Shown: positions 16,986-26,000 of the stretch, in pieces | Layout: the number at the start of each line of letters is the position of its first letter | Position numbering within the stretch: the stretch's first letter is position 1 | Source of the DNA: Saccharothrix syringae | GTDB lineage: Bacteria; Actinomycetota; Actinomycetes; Mycobacteriales; Pseudonocardiaceae | Direction: 5' to 3' | Assembly (NCBI RefSeq): GCF_009498035.1 | Contig: NZ_CP034550.1 | Location: 5,146,001-5,210,000, forward strand | DNA: 64,000 nt | Translations under genes and position numbers: made by a program | The notes under the pieces: model-generated | Databases searched by the model: none | Told to the model about the DNA's origin: nothing | The model's input: the letters and a program-made list of their open reading frames with translations, nothing else

Positions 16986-17972
16986 ATGGTCAAACGATGG
17001 GCCCTGGCCGCCGTGGCGGCTCTGCTCGCGGCGCTCGCCCCGCTGCTGACCGCCCCCGCGGCATCGGCCGCGAACGGTTTCCACGTCAGCAACGGCCGCC
17101 TCTACGACGCCAACGGCAACGAGTTCGTGATGCGCGGGGTCAACCACGCGCACGCCTGGTACCCCGACCGGACCGCGCAGGCCCTGCCGGACATCAAGGC
17201 GCTGGGCGCCAACACCGTGCGCGTGGTCCTCGCCACCGGCGCCCGCTGGACCCGGACCAGCCCCTCGGCGGTGTCCACGATCGTCTCCCAGTGCCGGGCC
17301 AACCGGCTGATCTGCGTGCTGGAGGCGCACGACACCACCGGTTACGGCGAGCAGGCCGGTGCGGCGACCCTGGGCCAGGCCGTCGACTACTGGCTGGGCG
17401 TGAAGAGCGCGCTGGTGGGCCAGGAGCGCTACGTCATCATCAACATCGGCAACGAGCCGTACGGCAACGGCAACTACGGGGGCTGGACCAACGACACCCG
17501 CAACGCCATCTCGCGGCTGCGGTCCAACGGGTTCACCCACACCCTGGTGGTGGACGCGCCGAACTGGGGCCAGGACTGGTCGAACACCATGCGCGACAAC
17601 GCGTCCACCGTGTTCAACGCCGACCCGCAGCGCAACACCGTGTTCTCGATCCACATGTACGGCGTCTACGACACGGCCTCCGAGGTCACCGCGTACCTCA
17701 ACGCCTTCGTCGGCAGCCGGCTGCCGATCGTGGTGGGCGAGTTCGGCGACAACCACTCCGACGGCAACCCCGACGAGAACGCCATCATGGCCACCGCCCA
17801 GTCGCAGCGCATCGGCTACCTGGGCTGGTCCTGGAGCGGCAACGGCGGCGGTGTCGAGTACCTGGACATGGTCTCCGGCTTCAACCGCAACAGCCTGACC
17901 TCGTGGGGCAACCGCATCTTCAACGGCGCCAACGGCATCAGGTCGACGTCCCGGCAGGCCAGCGTCTACTGA
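16986..17972 (+). CDS. secreted GH5 glycosidase, probably endo-beta-1,4-mannanase
   Basis: 328 aa. The N-terminal signal peptide (about residues 1-29, ending ASAA) marks it for secretion. The single catalytic domain matches GH5, subfamily-8-like mannanases: FVMRGVNHAHAWYP, acid/base glutamate in INIGNEPYGNGNYGGW, HMYGVYDTA, and nucleophile glutamate in PIVVGEFGDNHSDG, ending near GYLGWSWSGNGGGVEYLDM. It would cut mannan in plant hemicellulose. No carbohydrate-binding module follows. ATG 16986 has GATGAGG; upstream in-frame starts lie inside the promoter region. The operator in the promoter points to repression in the absence of inducer. Confidence 0.9.
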   Translation: MVKRWALAAVAALLAALAPLLTAPAASAANGFHVSNGRLYDANGNEFVMRGVNHAHAWYPDRTAQALPDIKALGANTVRVVLATGARWTRTSPSAVSTIVSQCRANRLICVLEAHDTTGYGEQAGAATLGQAVDYWLGVKSALVGQERYVIINIGNEPYGNGNYGGWTNDTRNAISRLRSNGFTHTLVVDAPNWGQDWSNTMRDNASTVFNADPQRNTVFSIHMYGVYDTASEVTAYLNAFVGSRLPIVVGEFGDNHSDGNPDENAIMATAQSQRIGYLGWSWSGNGGGVEYLDMVSGFNRNSLTSWGNRIFNGANGIRSTSRQASVY

Positions 17973-17983
17973 GGACGGCGGTC

Positions 17984-18019
17984 GCGGGACCGGCCAGCAA
18001 CGGCGCCGGCCGGTCCCGC
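17984..18019 (+). terminator. hairpin terminator after GH5
   Basis: Perfect 12-base arms GCGGGACCGGCC and GGCCGGTCCCGC around a 12-base loop, 12 bases past the GH5 stop. No T-run follows, which is common in these genomes. The rest of 17973-18252 shows no gene. Confidence 0.7.
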
Positions 18020-18252
18020 ACTGGCGAGTCCGAGTTCTCGGGGGTGCGTGGTCGGGAAAGCGATCGGTGGGCGCCGAGGCGCTGCTTTTCGGGCGCATCG
18101 TGGCCGACGGCTCCCCTCGGGGAACCACCCGGGGTCCACCGCACGTCGACCGTTTGCGCGCAGCAGGGCGTGCGCGTGACCTGCTGTCCGTGCACTCCAC
18201 GTCAACCACATGCCCGTGCGGCCACCGGGCAACCGCACCCACCGCACGGCGG

Positions 18253-18642
18253 TCAGTGCCAGTAGTCCGCGCGGCGCCACAGCATGGCGGCCAGCATCAG
18301 CGGGAACATGACCACGTGCCCGACCACCATCACGGCCGTGCCCGACAGCGCGCCCAGCCAGTACGGCACCAGCAGCACCGCGAACGGCAGGAACATCACC
18401 GCCGCCATCTCGGCGGTGCGGGCCCGGGAGTGGCGGCGGACCCGCATCCACAGCGCCATGGCCACGGTCATGTCGGTAACCATGACCAGCGCGCCCACGT
18501 CCGGCCGCGCCGACCACTCCGACGGCCACAGCGGGTGCAGCACCACCATGCCGACGACCATGGCGGCGACCATCTCGACGTAGTGCCCGGCGAAGCGGGC
18601 CAACTTGCGTGCGGTGCTCCTGGCGGGGTGGGTGATCGTCAC
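18253..18642 (-). CDS. small integral membrane protein, unknown function
   Basis: 129 aa with about four membrane helices, unusually rich in methionine (MVAAMVVGMVVLHPLW, FPLMLAAMLWRRADYW) and with two in-membrane histidines. It resembles a family of small actinobacterial membrane proteins without a proven role. GTG 18642 follows GGAGGG at five bases; in-frame starts further upstream lack a ribosome site. It is transcribed toward the mannanase and away from the deazaflavin-oxidoreductase gene. Confidence 0.65.
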   Translation of the reverse strand: MTITHPARSTARKLARFAGHYVEMVAAMVVGMVVLHPLWPSEWSARPDVGALVMVTDMTVAMALWMRVRRHSRARTAEMAAVMFLPFAVLLVPYWLGALSGTAVMVVGHVVMFPLMLAAMLWRRADYWH

Positions 18643-18829
18643 GGCGACCCTCCGGCTCGTTCGGCTGTTGCAGACGAGCGTCGTCGCCGGCGACGCCGCT
18701 GCCCCGTGCCGGAGGTCACGGTCGGGGGTCACGTCGTGGCACGACCGCGGTGGGATGCCCCTGGCCCGGACCCGGCCGCACTGACAAGATCACCGTGCAC
18801 CGTCCCCGACCGCGGAGGAACACCCGACG

Positions 18830-19246
18830 ATGAGCGAGGAACGCCGCGTCCAGAACCAACAGGTCATCGACGAGTTCCGCGCCAACGCGGGCGTCGTCGG
18901 CGGCGCGTTCGAGGGCATGACCCTGCTCCTGCTCCACCACACCGGCGCGCGGTCGGGCGAGGCCCACGTCTCGCCGCTGGCGTGCGTGCCCGACGGCGAC
19001 CGCTGGCTCGTGGCCGCGGCCAACGGCGGACGCCCCCACCACCCGGCGTGGTACTTCAACCTGCTGGCCGACCCCTCCGTCGTGATCGAGTTCGGCACCG
19101 ACACGCACCAGGTCACGGCACGCGTGGCCGAGGGCGGGGAACGCGACGAACCGGCCGGGCTGATCCGGACCGCGTACCCCTTCTTCGCCGACTTCGAGCG
19201 CGCGACCACCCGGCAGATCCCCGTCCTGGTCCTCGAACGCCGCTGA
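18830..19246 (+). CDS. deazaflavin (F420)-dependent nitroreductase family protein
   Basis: 138 aa. Matches the Ddn-like family: LLLLHHTGARSGEAHVSPLA, RWLVAAANGGRPHHPAWYFNL and VTARVAEGGERDE. These split-barrel enzymes bind F420 or other flavins and reduce quinones, nitroimidazoles or similar compounds. ATG 18830 is preceded by GGAGGA. It is followed after 25 bases by the spermidine-synthase-like gene and may be co-transcribed with it. Confidence 0.87.
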   Translation: MSEERRVQNQQVIDEFRANAGVVGGAFEGMTLLLLHHTGARSGEAHVSPLACVPDGDRWLVAAANGGRPHHPAWYFNLLADPSVVIEFGTDTHQVTARVAEGGERDEPAGLIRTAYPFFADFERATTRQIPVLVLERR

Positions 19247-19271
19247 CCGCCACGGGCCCTAGGGTGGCGGC

Positions 19272-20108
19272 GTGGAATCTCGCGAGGCCGTGGACCGGCA
19301 GGTGAAGTTCGGCGCGGCACGACTGGTGCCCGCCCCGTACCGCCCGACCGGCTGGCTGCTCACGGTCGACGGCGTCCTCCAGTCGTACGTCGACCTGGCC
19401 GACCCGACCTACCTGCACCTGCCCTACGCCACGTGGGTCGCCCGCGTGCTGGACCTGCACTGGCCCGCCGGCGAGGCGGTGTCGGCCCTCCAGGTCGGCG
19501 GCGCCGGTTTCACCCTCTCCCGGTACCTGGCCGCGACCCGCCCGGGTTCACCCCAGACGGTCTACGAACTGGACGGCCCGCTGGTCGACCTCGTGCGCTC
19601 CCACCTGGAGCTGGACGCGGTCGAGGGCCTTGAGGTGCGCGTCGAGGACGGCGAGGCCGGGATCAAGGGCACCCCCGACGCCACCGCCGACGTGGTGGTC
19701 ATGGACGTCTCCCGGGCGGGCACCGTGGCGGTCCACCTAGCCGCCGTGGAGTTCCTGCGCGAGATCGCCAGGGTCCTGCGCCCCGGCGGCCTCCACCTGG
19801 GCAACATGTGGTCCGCGCCGGACATGGCGGTGCCGCTGCGCGCCGTGGCGTCGCTGACCCAGGTGTTCCCGCACGTGGCGCTGCTGGCCGAACCCGGTCT
19901 GCTGCTGGGCAAGCGGGCGGGCAACGTGGTCCTGGCCGCCTCCGACCGCGAGCTGCCGCACCGGGGGTTCACCGAGTGGGCGGAGGCCGCGGGCAACCGC
20001 GTGTTCTGCCTGACCGCCGACCGGCTGGCGGCCCTGCGCGGAGTGGCGCCGCCGCTGACCGCCGAGCACCCGGCGGAGGCCGTCACCCCGGTGCCGAACT
20101 GGGGTTAG
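19272..20108 (+). CDS. spermidine-synthase-like methyltransferase-fold protein
   Basis: 278 aa. The Rossmann core of spermidine synthases is recognisable: QSYVDLADPTYLHLPY, LQVGGAGFTLSRYLAAT, VYELDGPLVDLVR, DVVVMDVSRAG and VLRPGGLHLGN. The family glycine loop GGGDG is altered to GGAGF, so aminopropyl transfer is uncertain; many actinobacterial homologues have no proven substrate. GTG 19272. Its stop overlaps the stop of the convergent NACHT gene by a few bases. Confidence 0.75.
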   Translation: MESREAVDRQVKFGAARLVPAPYRPTGWLLTVDGVLQSYVDLADPTYLHLPYATWVARVLDLHWPAGEAVSALQVGGAGFTLSRYLAATRPGSPQTVYELDGPLVDLVRSHLELDAVEGLEVRVEDGEAGIKGTPDATADVVVMDVSRAGTVAVHLAAVEFLREIARVLRPGGLHLGNMWSAPDMAVPLRAVASLTQVFPHVALLAEPGLLLGKRAGNVVLAASDRELPHRGFTEWAEAAGNRVFCLTADRLAALRGVAPPLTAEHPAEAVTPVPNWG

Positions 20109-23100
20109 AGGGTGGGCAGGAGGTGCCTGGCCTCGGCCCGGCACACCTCGCTCCACCGGGCCAGGGCCCGGGCCGCGCGGCGGCGGACGTGCCCGGGGAC
20201 GGTGTCGTCGAACGCCATCTCCCGCACCACCACGGCCGCCGCGTCACGGCACTCGCGCCGCAGGTCCACGGCGGTTTCGGCGCACCGGACGCGGGCAGTG
20301 GGAGTCAGGTCGCGATTCCGCGCCGTGGCCAGCAGGCCCAGGGCCGCCTCGGTGGGCCTGACCGCGCCGATCGCCTGCCAGACCTGGCGGCGCAGCAGGG
20401 GGCTGGGGGTGCTCAGCAGGTCGTCGAGCACCGCCAGCGCGTCACGTCGGGCGGCGGGTGCGACGGAGATCAGGATGCTGGCCGCCCGTGCCCGGGCCGA
20501 CACGGGCACCTCCGCGTCCACGACCATCTCCGCCAACAGGGTGATCGCCTGCTGTCGGCCGGCCTCGCCCAGTGCTTTCAAGTCGTCGGCGACGTGCACC
20601 CGCAGCGCGGGCCGGGCCGCGCGGTCGGCGGTTGTCGCGGCCAGCAGGCGCACCGCCGCCGCCCGGTCCTCGCAGTCGAAGTCGACCAGTTTCATCGCTG
20701 CCCGCCACCGCGCCGCGACGGGTCCTGCCTCCTGATCCCGCAGTCGTCGGAGCGGGTCGAGCCCGTCCACCCGCCGGAGCCGGTACAGCGCGTCGACCCG
20801 GTCCCGGCCCGAGGAACGGGGATCGGCGAGGACGTCCCGCAGCAGGCCGACGAGGGACTGCGGCGGTGTGGTGGTGAGCTGGATGACCACGTTCGCCGCG
20901 CCGATCCGCTCGCGGAGCGGCCGTGCCGCGTCCACCGCGACGCTTTCCACCTCGGCCAGCACCCGCCGGAAGTGGTCGTTGCCCAACCTCGCCAACGCGT
21001 GGCGCCCCCGTGAGGTGGTGGGCAGCCCTCGCAGGACACGCGCTGCCTCCGGCACGAGTCGTGTCGACAGGGAGGCCAGGGCGGAGGCGGCCTCGACCCG
21101 CTCGCGAGCGGAGGACTCCGGCGCGGCGAGGGCGTCACGCGCAGCGGCCTCGGCCTCGGCGGCGAGTGGCAGGTCGTCCCAGTAGTCCTTGTCGGGCAGC
21201 CGGTCCGCGAACTGCAGTACCCGGTCGTCGAGCACCTCCCGCTCGACCTCGGTCCGCAGGGCACGGGGCAACTGCCGCAGCATCGACGCGCGCTTGCCGG
21301 TGCTCGCCGGGTGACGGGCGACCGCCATGACCAGGTGGGGTTCGAGGGTGACGTGTGCGCTCAACCGGCCCAGCCAGGACACGCACGAGGCGCGGTCGGC
21401 CGGGATCGTGTGCGGGTTGTCGCACAGGCGGCGCAACACACCGACTGCCATCGGGGCGGCGGACCGGTCGAGGGAAACGAGGTCGGTCGCGGCCCACGCG
21501 CGGTTGCGCACGTCCTCGTCCTCCCGCTCCGCCAGGTCCCGGTGGAACGCGACCGCGTCGGGCAGCGCCGGTTCGTGCAACTCGGTGAGCAGCAGGAAGG
21601 CGTCGCTGCGGTCACCGCGGTTCAGGTGGACGTCACCCGCCTGCCGGCGAAGCTCCTCCAGCGCCGCGGGATGCCCTTCCGGCTCCAGGCGCAGCAGTGC
21701 CGCCGCGGCCGCCACGCGGACCTCGCGCGCGGTGTCCCGGTCGGCGAGCAGGGCGTTGAGGCCGGGGACCACATCGGTACCGAGTGCGGCGAGGCGCAGG
21801 ACCAGGTCCGTCCACGCAGGCGGTACGTCGTCCTCCGGGACCGGCGCGTCTGCGACCGCGTCGGGGTGGAGGGAGGCGAGCATCGCGGTGGCGTCGTACC
21901 GGACCGACGGAGCCGCCGATCCGTCGTCGACCAGTGCCCGCAGGGCATCTCGCACCGCCGGCGTCCGGGCGAACCCCAGCACTTCCAACGCCCGCACGAC
22001 CCGCCAACCGCCGCCGGCTCCCGTCTCCGGGGAGCGGAGCAGCTCATGCAGGGCTTCCGCGACCCTCCCGCGGAGGCCGGGCCCGAAGTCCTTGAAGTAC
22101 CCCGCGAGGTAGGGGAAGTCGAACTCCGGCACGGTGGTGGAGCGGAGCAGGTCGCAGGCTTGGTCGACCACCGCGCGGTGAAACGCCCGGCCGAGCGGCA
22201 CCGCGGCGTTGAGGGCGGGCAGCCGGGAGGAGAAGTGCCGTGCGGGGTCCGCGGCGATGGCCAGCAGCACGTCGGCGACGGCCACCCGGTCCACGTCGGA
22301 CGACGCGAACCGGGACATGATCGGGAACACGTTGATCGGGTCGGGGAGCGGGTTGGCCGGTACCAGCAGTGCCGCGAGCGCGCGGTCGTGGAAGGTGGTG
22401 TCGAGCTCGCGCAGCTGACCCCACGCCTCCAGGGCCGCGGCGGCGTCGAGGGCGGTGGTGGCGATGTCCAGCAGGTGGTCGCGCGCCTCGGCGTGGAACC
22501 GGGGGCCCGAGCGGATCAGCCTGCTCACGGCGTAACGGCGGCCGTTCGTGGTCGCGCCGCGCTCCGCCGCGATGCCCCGGATCTGCCGCAGGGCCGAGGT
22601 CCGGTGCGGTTCTCCCAGGTCGAGAAGGTAGTTGAGGGCGATGACCTGATCGGTGCCCGCGGGGCGCAGTTCGTCCACCAACGGCCACAGCGCCGAGGCA
22701 GCCTCGGCGAAGTACTCCGGTCCGAGCTTGCCGAGCGCGTTCGCCGCGTGCATGACGTCGTTGACGGTTGTGCCGGGGTGCTTGGTGATCGAGCGCAGTT
22801 CGCGCTCCGCGCGTTCCCGGAACGCCGGGCCGAACTCGGCCAGCCGGCCGGCGCAGTACCGGCGGTGGTAGGAGGTCGCGCCCGGCTCGTCCATGATCGC
22901 GAGCACGAGTTCACCGGCGGTGTTCCGCTGCTGGAAGCCGAGCCTGCCGAGCACCTCGGCGGCGTTCACGCGCTCGGAGACGACCCGCCGGGTGTCCTGG
23001 GCGAGGTGCGTCAGCGCCTCGACCGCCTCGGTGGCCAGGTCGGGACCGAGCTGCGCCATCCCCAGAGCCGCCCCTTCCCGCCCCGTCTGGCTGCGGACGG

Positions 23101-25270
23101 GGTCGCGCAGCACCGCGCGGAACGCCTCGGCCGCCCGCGCGTGGTGGTCCGGGCCGATCTCGACCAGGCCGGTCGCCGCCTCCACCACGACCTGGGTCGG
23201 CGTCCCCGGGTCGTCGAGCAGACCGGTGAGCGCCGCGACCGCGTCCCGGTTGGCCTCCGGGTCGAACGCGGACAGGATCACCGCGGCGGTGTGGCAGTCC
23301 CGGCCCGACGCGTTCGGATCGGCCAGCACGGACCGCAAACCCCGTTCCGCCGCCTCGCGCTCGTCCGCACCGGTCTCCGACAGCCCCTCGGCCGCCGCCA
23401 GCCGCACCGACACCGCGGCGCCCTCGTCGTCGACCAGCGCGGTCAGGAACGCGACGGCCTCCGGCGCCTCCTGCCCGCGCAACCGCACCGCCAACGCCGT
23501 CGCCGCCTCGGTCCGGGACGCCCAGGGCGCGTCCGCATCACGCATCAACCCGACCAGCCACTCGGCCAACCACGGGTGCCCGGTCGCCCGGCTCACCTGC
23601 GACAGGATCGCCGCCGCCGGGTACTGGTTGGTCATCGCCCACCCGCGCGCGGTCCCCAGGAACGCCTGCACGACCTCGGGGCTCGCCGGCAACCGCTTGG
23701 CCAGCAGCCGGGCCGCCAGCAGGTGTTGTTCGCCGTCTCCGGCGTGCAGCCAGCGCAGCATCGGGTCGGCCTCGGCCGGGCGCAGGCGGCAGTAGTGCAG
23801 GGCCACGGCGCGGGCGAAGCGGCCCCGTTCGCGCGGGCGGGCGGCGTGCAGGAGGCGGACGAAGGTCTCCTCCGGCGCGAACGCCGTCGGCAGGTTCCTC
23901 GCGTGCGCGGTCGCGGCCAGGTGCTCGGCGAAGCTGTGGTGCAGGAAGCGGAGGTCGTCGTTGCGCAGGACCAGCGGGCCCACCGAGGCCAGGAACGCGG
24001 TCAGCTCCTCCGCCCAACCCCCGGGCAACTCGGTGGTCAGGTGGGTGCGGACCCAGGTCGTGGCCGCTTCGCGCAGCGACGTGTCGCTCTCCAGGCGCAC
24101 CCGGCCCAGGTGCTCCAGCAGCGGGGTGCGGTACTGCTCGAACGGGCCGGACGGGGCGCGGTCGGAGCGCAGGAACGCCAGGTACGCCTCGTACAGCTCG
24201 TACTGGTTGTCCGGCAGGGGGCGGTCGCCGCGCTGGTCGAAGACGACCGCGGCGATGGTGGCCAGGAGCGGGACGCGGACGAGTTCGTCCAGGTGGGCCG
24301 CGTGGATCTGGCGGAGGAACCGGTCGGCGGGGCCCTCGGCGGTGAACCAGTTGCGCGCGAAGCGGCGCAGGGCCTCCTCGTCGAACGGCTGCAGCTCGTA
24401 GCGGACCGCGCCGACGCGGTGCAGGGGCGCCAGGGCGCCGCCCTCGACTGGCCTGGTCATGAGCACGACCCGGTACGGCGAGTCGGCCGCGCAGCGGGCC
24501 AGCGCCTTGACCAGGCGGTCGCGGTCGTCGGCGTCGGCGACCTCGTCCAGGCCGTCGACCAGCAGCAGCCACCGGCACCCGGCGACGCGGTCGGCGAGCA
24601 GGTCCGCGGACAGCGGCGCGTGGAGCAGGGAGCCGTAGTCGGCGCGGGCGCTGTCGGCCAGCGCCTCGGGGAACGGGACGCCGCGCCGGGCGGCGAGTTC
24701 GCGCGCGGTCACGCGCAGCGGCACCACGGGTTCGGTCAGCGGTTCGTCGCCCCCGGCCAACCAGCGGGACGCGATGTCGGCGGCCAGGCGCAGCGACAGG
24801 GTGGACTTGCCCTGGCCCGCGCCGCCCACGACGACCAGGTGGCGGTCGGTGTCGAGGGCTTCGCGCACGGCCCTGGCCGGTGGCCGGACCGCGACCCGGG
24901 CGACGGGCGGGGCGGGCACCTCGACCAGTTGGCCGTGGCCGTCGAGGATCGGCTGGGGCGGTTCGGGGCGCGGTTCGTCGGTGCTGCCGCCCAGGTCCTG
25001 GCGCACGTAGACGGCGGCGAGCGACGGACGGCGGGCGCCCGGCAGGTGGTGGGGGAGGTCCTCGGCGGCCTGGACCTGGGCGTGGAGCAGGGACCTGGCG
25101 GCGTGGGGGAGGGCCGCCGCGTCGTCCCAGGTGCCGGCCTGCCGGGGCGCCGGCGGCGCGGGCTGGGCGTGGAAGTGGAGGTCACCGTTGATCACCGACG
25201 CCTGGACGGTGGGGCCGCGGGGGTCGCCCCGGATGAGGTTGGTGGTCCGCGCCTCGTCGTCCCGGTGCAC
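20105..25270 (-). CDS. giant NACHT NTPase with HEAT-like repeats
   Basis: 1721 aa. A short N-terminal segment contains VINGDLHFHA, a motif seen in bacterial STAND proteins. A NACHT ATPase follows: Walker A VVVGGAGQGKSTL near residues 145-157, Walker B WLLLVDGLDEVADA near 232-245, then NACHT-associated helices to about 520. The rest (about 600-1720) is a long array of HEAT/armadillo-like alpha repeats, each with ARAAEAFRAVL-type helices. Such proteins sense a ligand through the repeats and oligomerise; several bacterial NACHT proteins are antiphage defence factors. No effector domain is visible. GTG 25270 follows GGAGAGGGGG; an ATG at 25297 lacks one. It lies 73 bases downstream of the response-regulator gene. 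Confidence 0.86.
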   Translation of the reverse strand: MHRDDEARTTNLIRGDPRGPTVQASVINGDLHFHAQPAPPAPRQAGTWDDAAALPHAARSLLHAQVQAAEDLPHHLPGARRPSLAAVYVRQDLGGSTDEPRPEPPQPILDGHGQLVEVPAPPVARVAVRPPARAVREALDTDRHLVVVGGAGQGKSTLSLRLAADIASRWLAGGDEPLTEPVVPLRVTARELAARRGVPFPEALADSARADYGSLLHAPLSADLLADRVAGCRWLLLVDGLDEVADADDRDRLVKALARCAADSPYRVVLMTRPVEGGALAPLHRVGAVRYELQPFDEEALRRFARNWFTAEGPADRFLRQIHAAHLDELVRVPLLATIAAVVFDQRGDRPLPDNQYELYEAYLAFLRSDRAPSGPFEQYRTPLLEHLGRVRLESDTSLREAATTWVRTHLTTELPGGWAEELTAFLASVGPLVLRNDDLRFLHHSFAEHLAATAHARNLPTAFAPEETFVRLLHAARPRERGRFARAVALHYCRLRPAEADPMLRWLHAGDGEQHLLAARLLAKRLPASPEVVQAFLGTARGWAMTNQYPAAAILSQVSRATGHPWLAEWLVGLMRDADAPWASRTEAATALAVRLRGQEAPEAVAFLTALVDDEGAAVSVRLAAAEGLSETGADEREAAERGLRSVLADPNASGRDCHTAAVILSAFDPEANRDAVAALTGLLDDPGTPTQVVVEAATGLVEIGPDHHARAAEAFRAVLRDPVRSQTGREGAALGMAQLGPDLATEAVEALTHLAQDTRRVVSERVNAAEVLGRLGFQQRNTAGELVLAIMDEPGATSYHRRYCAGRLAEFGPAFRERAERELRSITKHPGTTVNDVMHAANALGKLGPEYFAEAASALWPLVDELRPAGTDQVIALNYLLDLGEPHRTSALRQIRGIAAERGATTNGRRYAVSRLIRSGPRFHAEARDHLLDIATTALDAAAALEAWGQLRELDTTFHDRALAALLVPANPLPDPINVFPIMSRFASSDVDRVAVADVLLAIAADPARHFSSRLPALNAAVPLGRAFHRAVVDQACDLLRSTTVPEFDFPYLAGYFKDFGPGLRGRVAEALHELLRSPETGAGGGWRVVRALEVLGFARTPAVRDALRALVDDGSAAPSVRYDATAMLASLHPDAVADAPVPEDDVPPAWTDLVLRLAALGTDVVPGLNALLADRDTAREVRVAAAAALLRLEPEGHPAALEELRRQAGDVHLNRGDRSDAFLLLTELHEPALPDAVAFHRDLAEREDEDVRNRAWAATDLVSLDRSAAPMAVGVLRRLCDNPHTIPADRASCVSWLGRLSAHVTLEPHLVMAVARHPASTGKRASMLRQLPRALRTEVEREVLDDRVLQFADRLPDKDYWDDLPLAAEAEAAARDALAAPESSARERVEAASALASLSTRLVPEAARVLRGLPTTSRGRHALARLGNDHFRRVLAEVESVAVDAARPLRERIGAANVVIQLTTTPPQSLVGLLRDVLADPRSSGRDRVDALYRLRRVDGLDPLRRLRDQEAGPVAARWRAAMKLVDFDCEDRAAAVRLLAATTADRAARPALRVHVADDLKALGEAGRQQAITLLAEMVVDAEVPVSARARAASILISVAPAARRDALAVLDDLLSTPSPLLRRQVWQAIGAVRPTEAALGLLATARNRDLTPTARVRCAETAVDLRRECRDAAAVVVREMAFDDTVPGHVRRRAARALARWSEVCRAEARHLLPTL

Positions 25271-25343
25271 CCGGCCCCCTCTCCGCCGAGGGTGCATCGT
25301 CGCACGGTCGACAAGGCGGGCGGGCCGCAATCGTGCGGGGTGC

Positions 25344-26000
25344 CTAGAGCAGGTCCAGGGCACGGGCGCGCAGGGCGGCCCGGGTGCGGTCGCGGACGCC
25401 GAGCTTGGCCAGCACGTTGGTCACGTGGTTCTTCACCGTGCCCTCGGCCAGGAACAGCGCGGCGGCGATCTCCCGGTTGCTGCGACCGTCGGCCAGCAGG
25501 CGCAGCACCTCCAGCTCGCGCTCGGACAGCGGCACCACCAGCGGCTGCGGGCGGGGTTCCGGCGGGGCGTCGGGCAGCCGCGCGAACCTCGCCACCACCT
25601 TGGCCGCCACCGACGGCTGCAGCACCGACTCGCCCCGGGAGGCGGCCAGCACCGCCTCGACCAGCCGCGCCGAGGACACGTCCTTGAGCAGGTAGCCGAC
25701 CGCGCCGGCGCGCAGGGCGGCGAACACGTCCTCGTCGTCGTCGAACGTGGTCAGCGCGATGACCCGCGCGCCCGGCCGCTCGACGCGCAGCCTGCGGGTG
25801 GCGGCGACCCCGTCCAGCACGGGCATGCGCAGGTCCATCAGCACGACGTCGGGCGCCAGCTCGGCGGACCGGCGCAGCGCCTCGTCGCCGTCGCCCGCCT
25901 CGCCCACCACCTCGATGCCGTCGTGGGTGCCCAGCAGGGTCGCCAGCGCCTCGCGGAACAGCGCCTGGTCGTCCACGAGCAGTACCCGGACCGGGTTCAT
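25344..26000 (-). CDS. NarL/LuxR-family response regulator
   Basis: 218 aa. Receiver domain with VLLVDDQALFREAL, phospho-acceptor Asp in DVVLMDLRMPVLDG and Lys in VGYLLKDVSS. A LuxR-type helix-turn-helix follows (LSERELEVLRLLADGRSNRE, then AEGTVKNHVTNVLAKL). It overlaps the kinase stop as ATGA, so the pair is translationally coupled. Targets are unknown; the NACHT gene downstream on the same strand is a candidate. Confidence 0.95.
   Translation of the reverse strand: MNPVRVLLVDDQALFREALATLLGTHDGIEVVGEAGDGDEALRRSAELAPDVVLMDLRMPVLDGVAATRRLRVERPGARVIALTTFDDDEDVFAALRAGAVGYLLKDVSSARLVEAVLAASRGESVLQPSVAAKVVARFARLPDAPPEPRPQPLVVPLSERELEVLRLLADGRSNREIAAALFLAEGTVKNHVTNVLAKLGVRDRTRAALRARALDLL

Noticed and set aside
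18642..18732. Longer start for the small membrane protein
   Set aside because: The extra residues are polar and unconserved-looking; GTG 18642 has the only good ribosome site.
21311..25687. 1458-codon plus-strand open frame opposite the NACHT gene
   Set aside because: Shadow of GC-rich coding; its Gly/Arg/Val/His composition is typical of antisense frames and it shows no domain, while the minus strand carries intact NACHT motifs.
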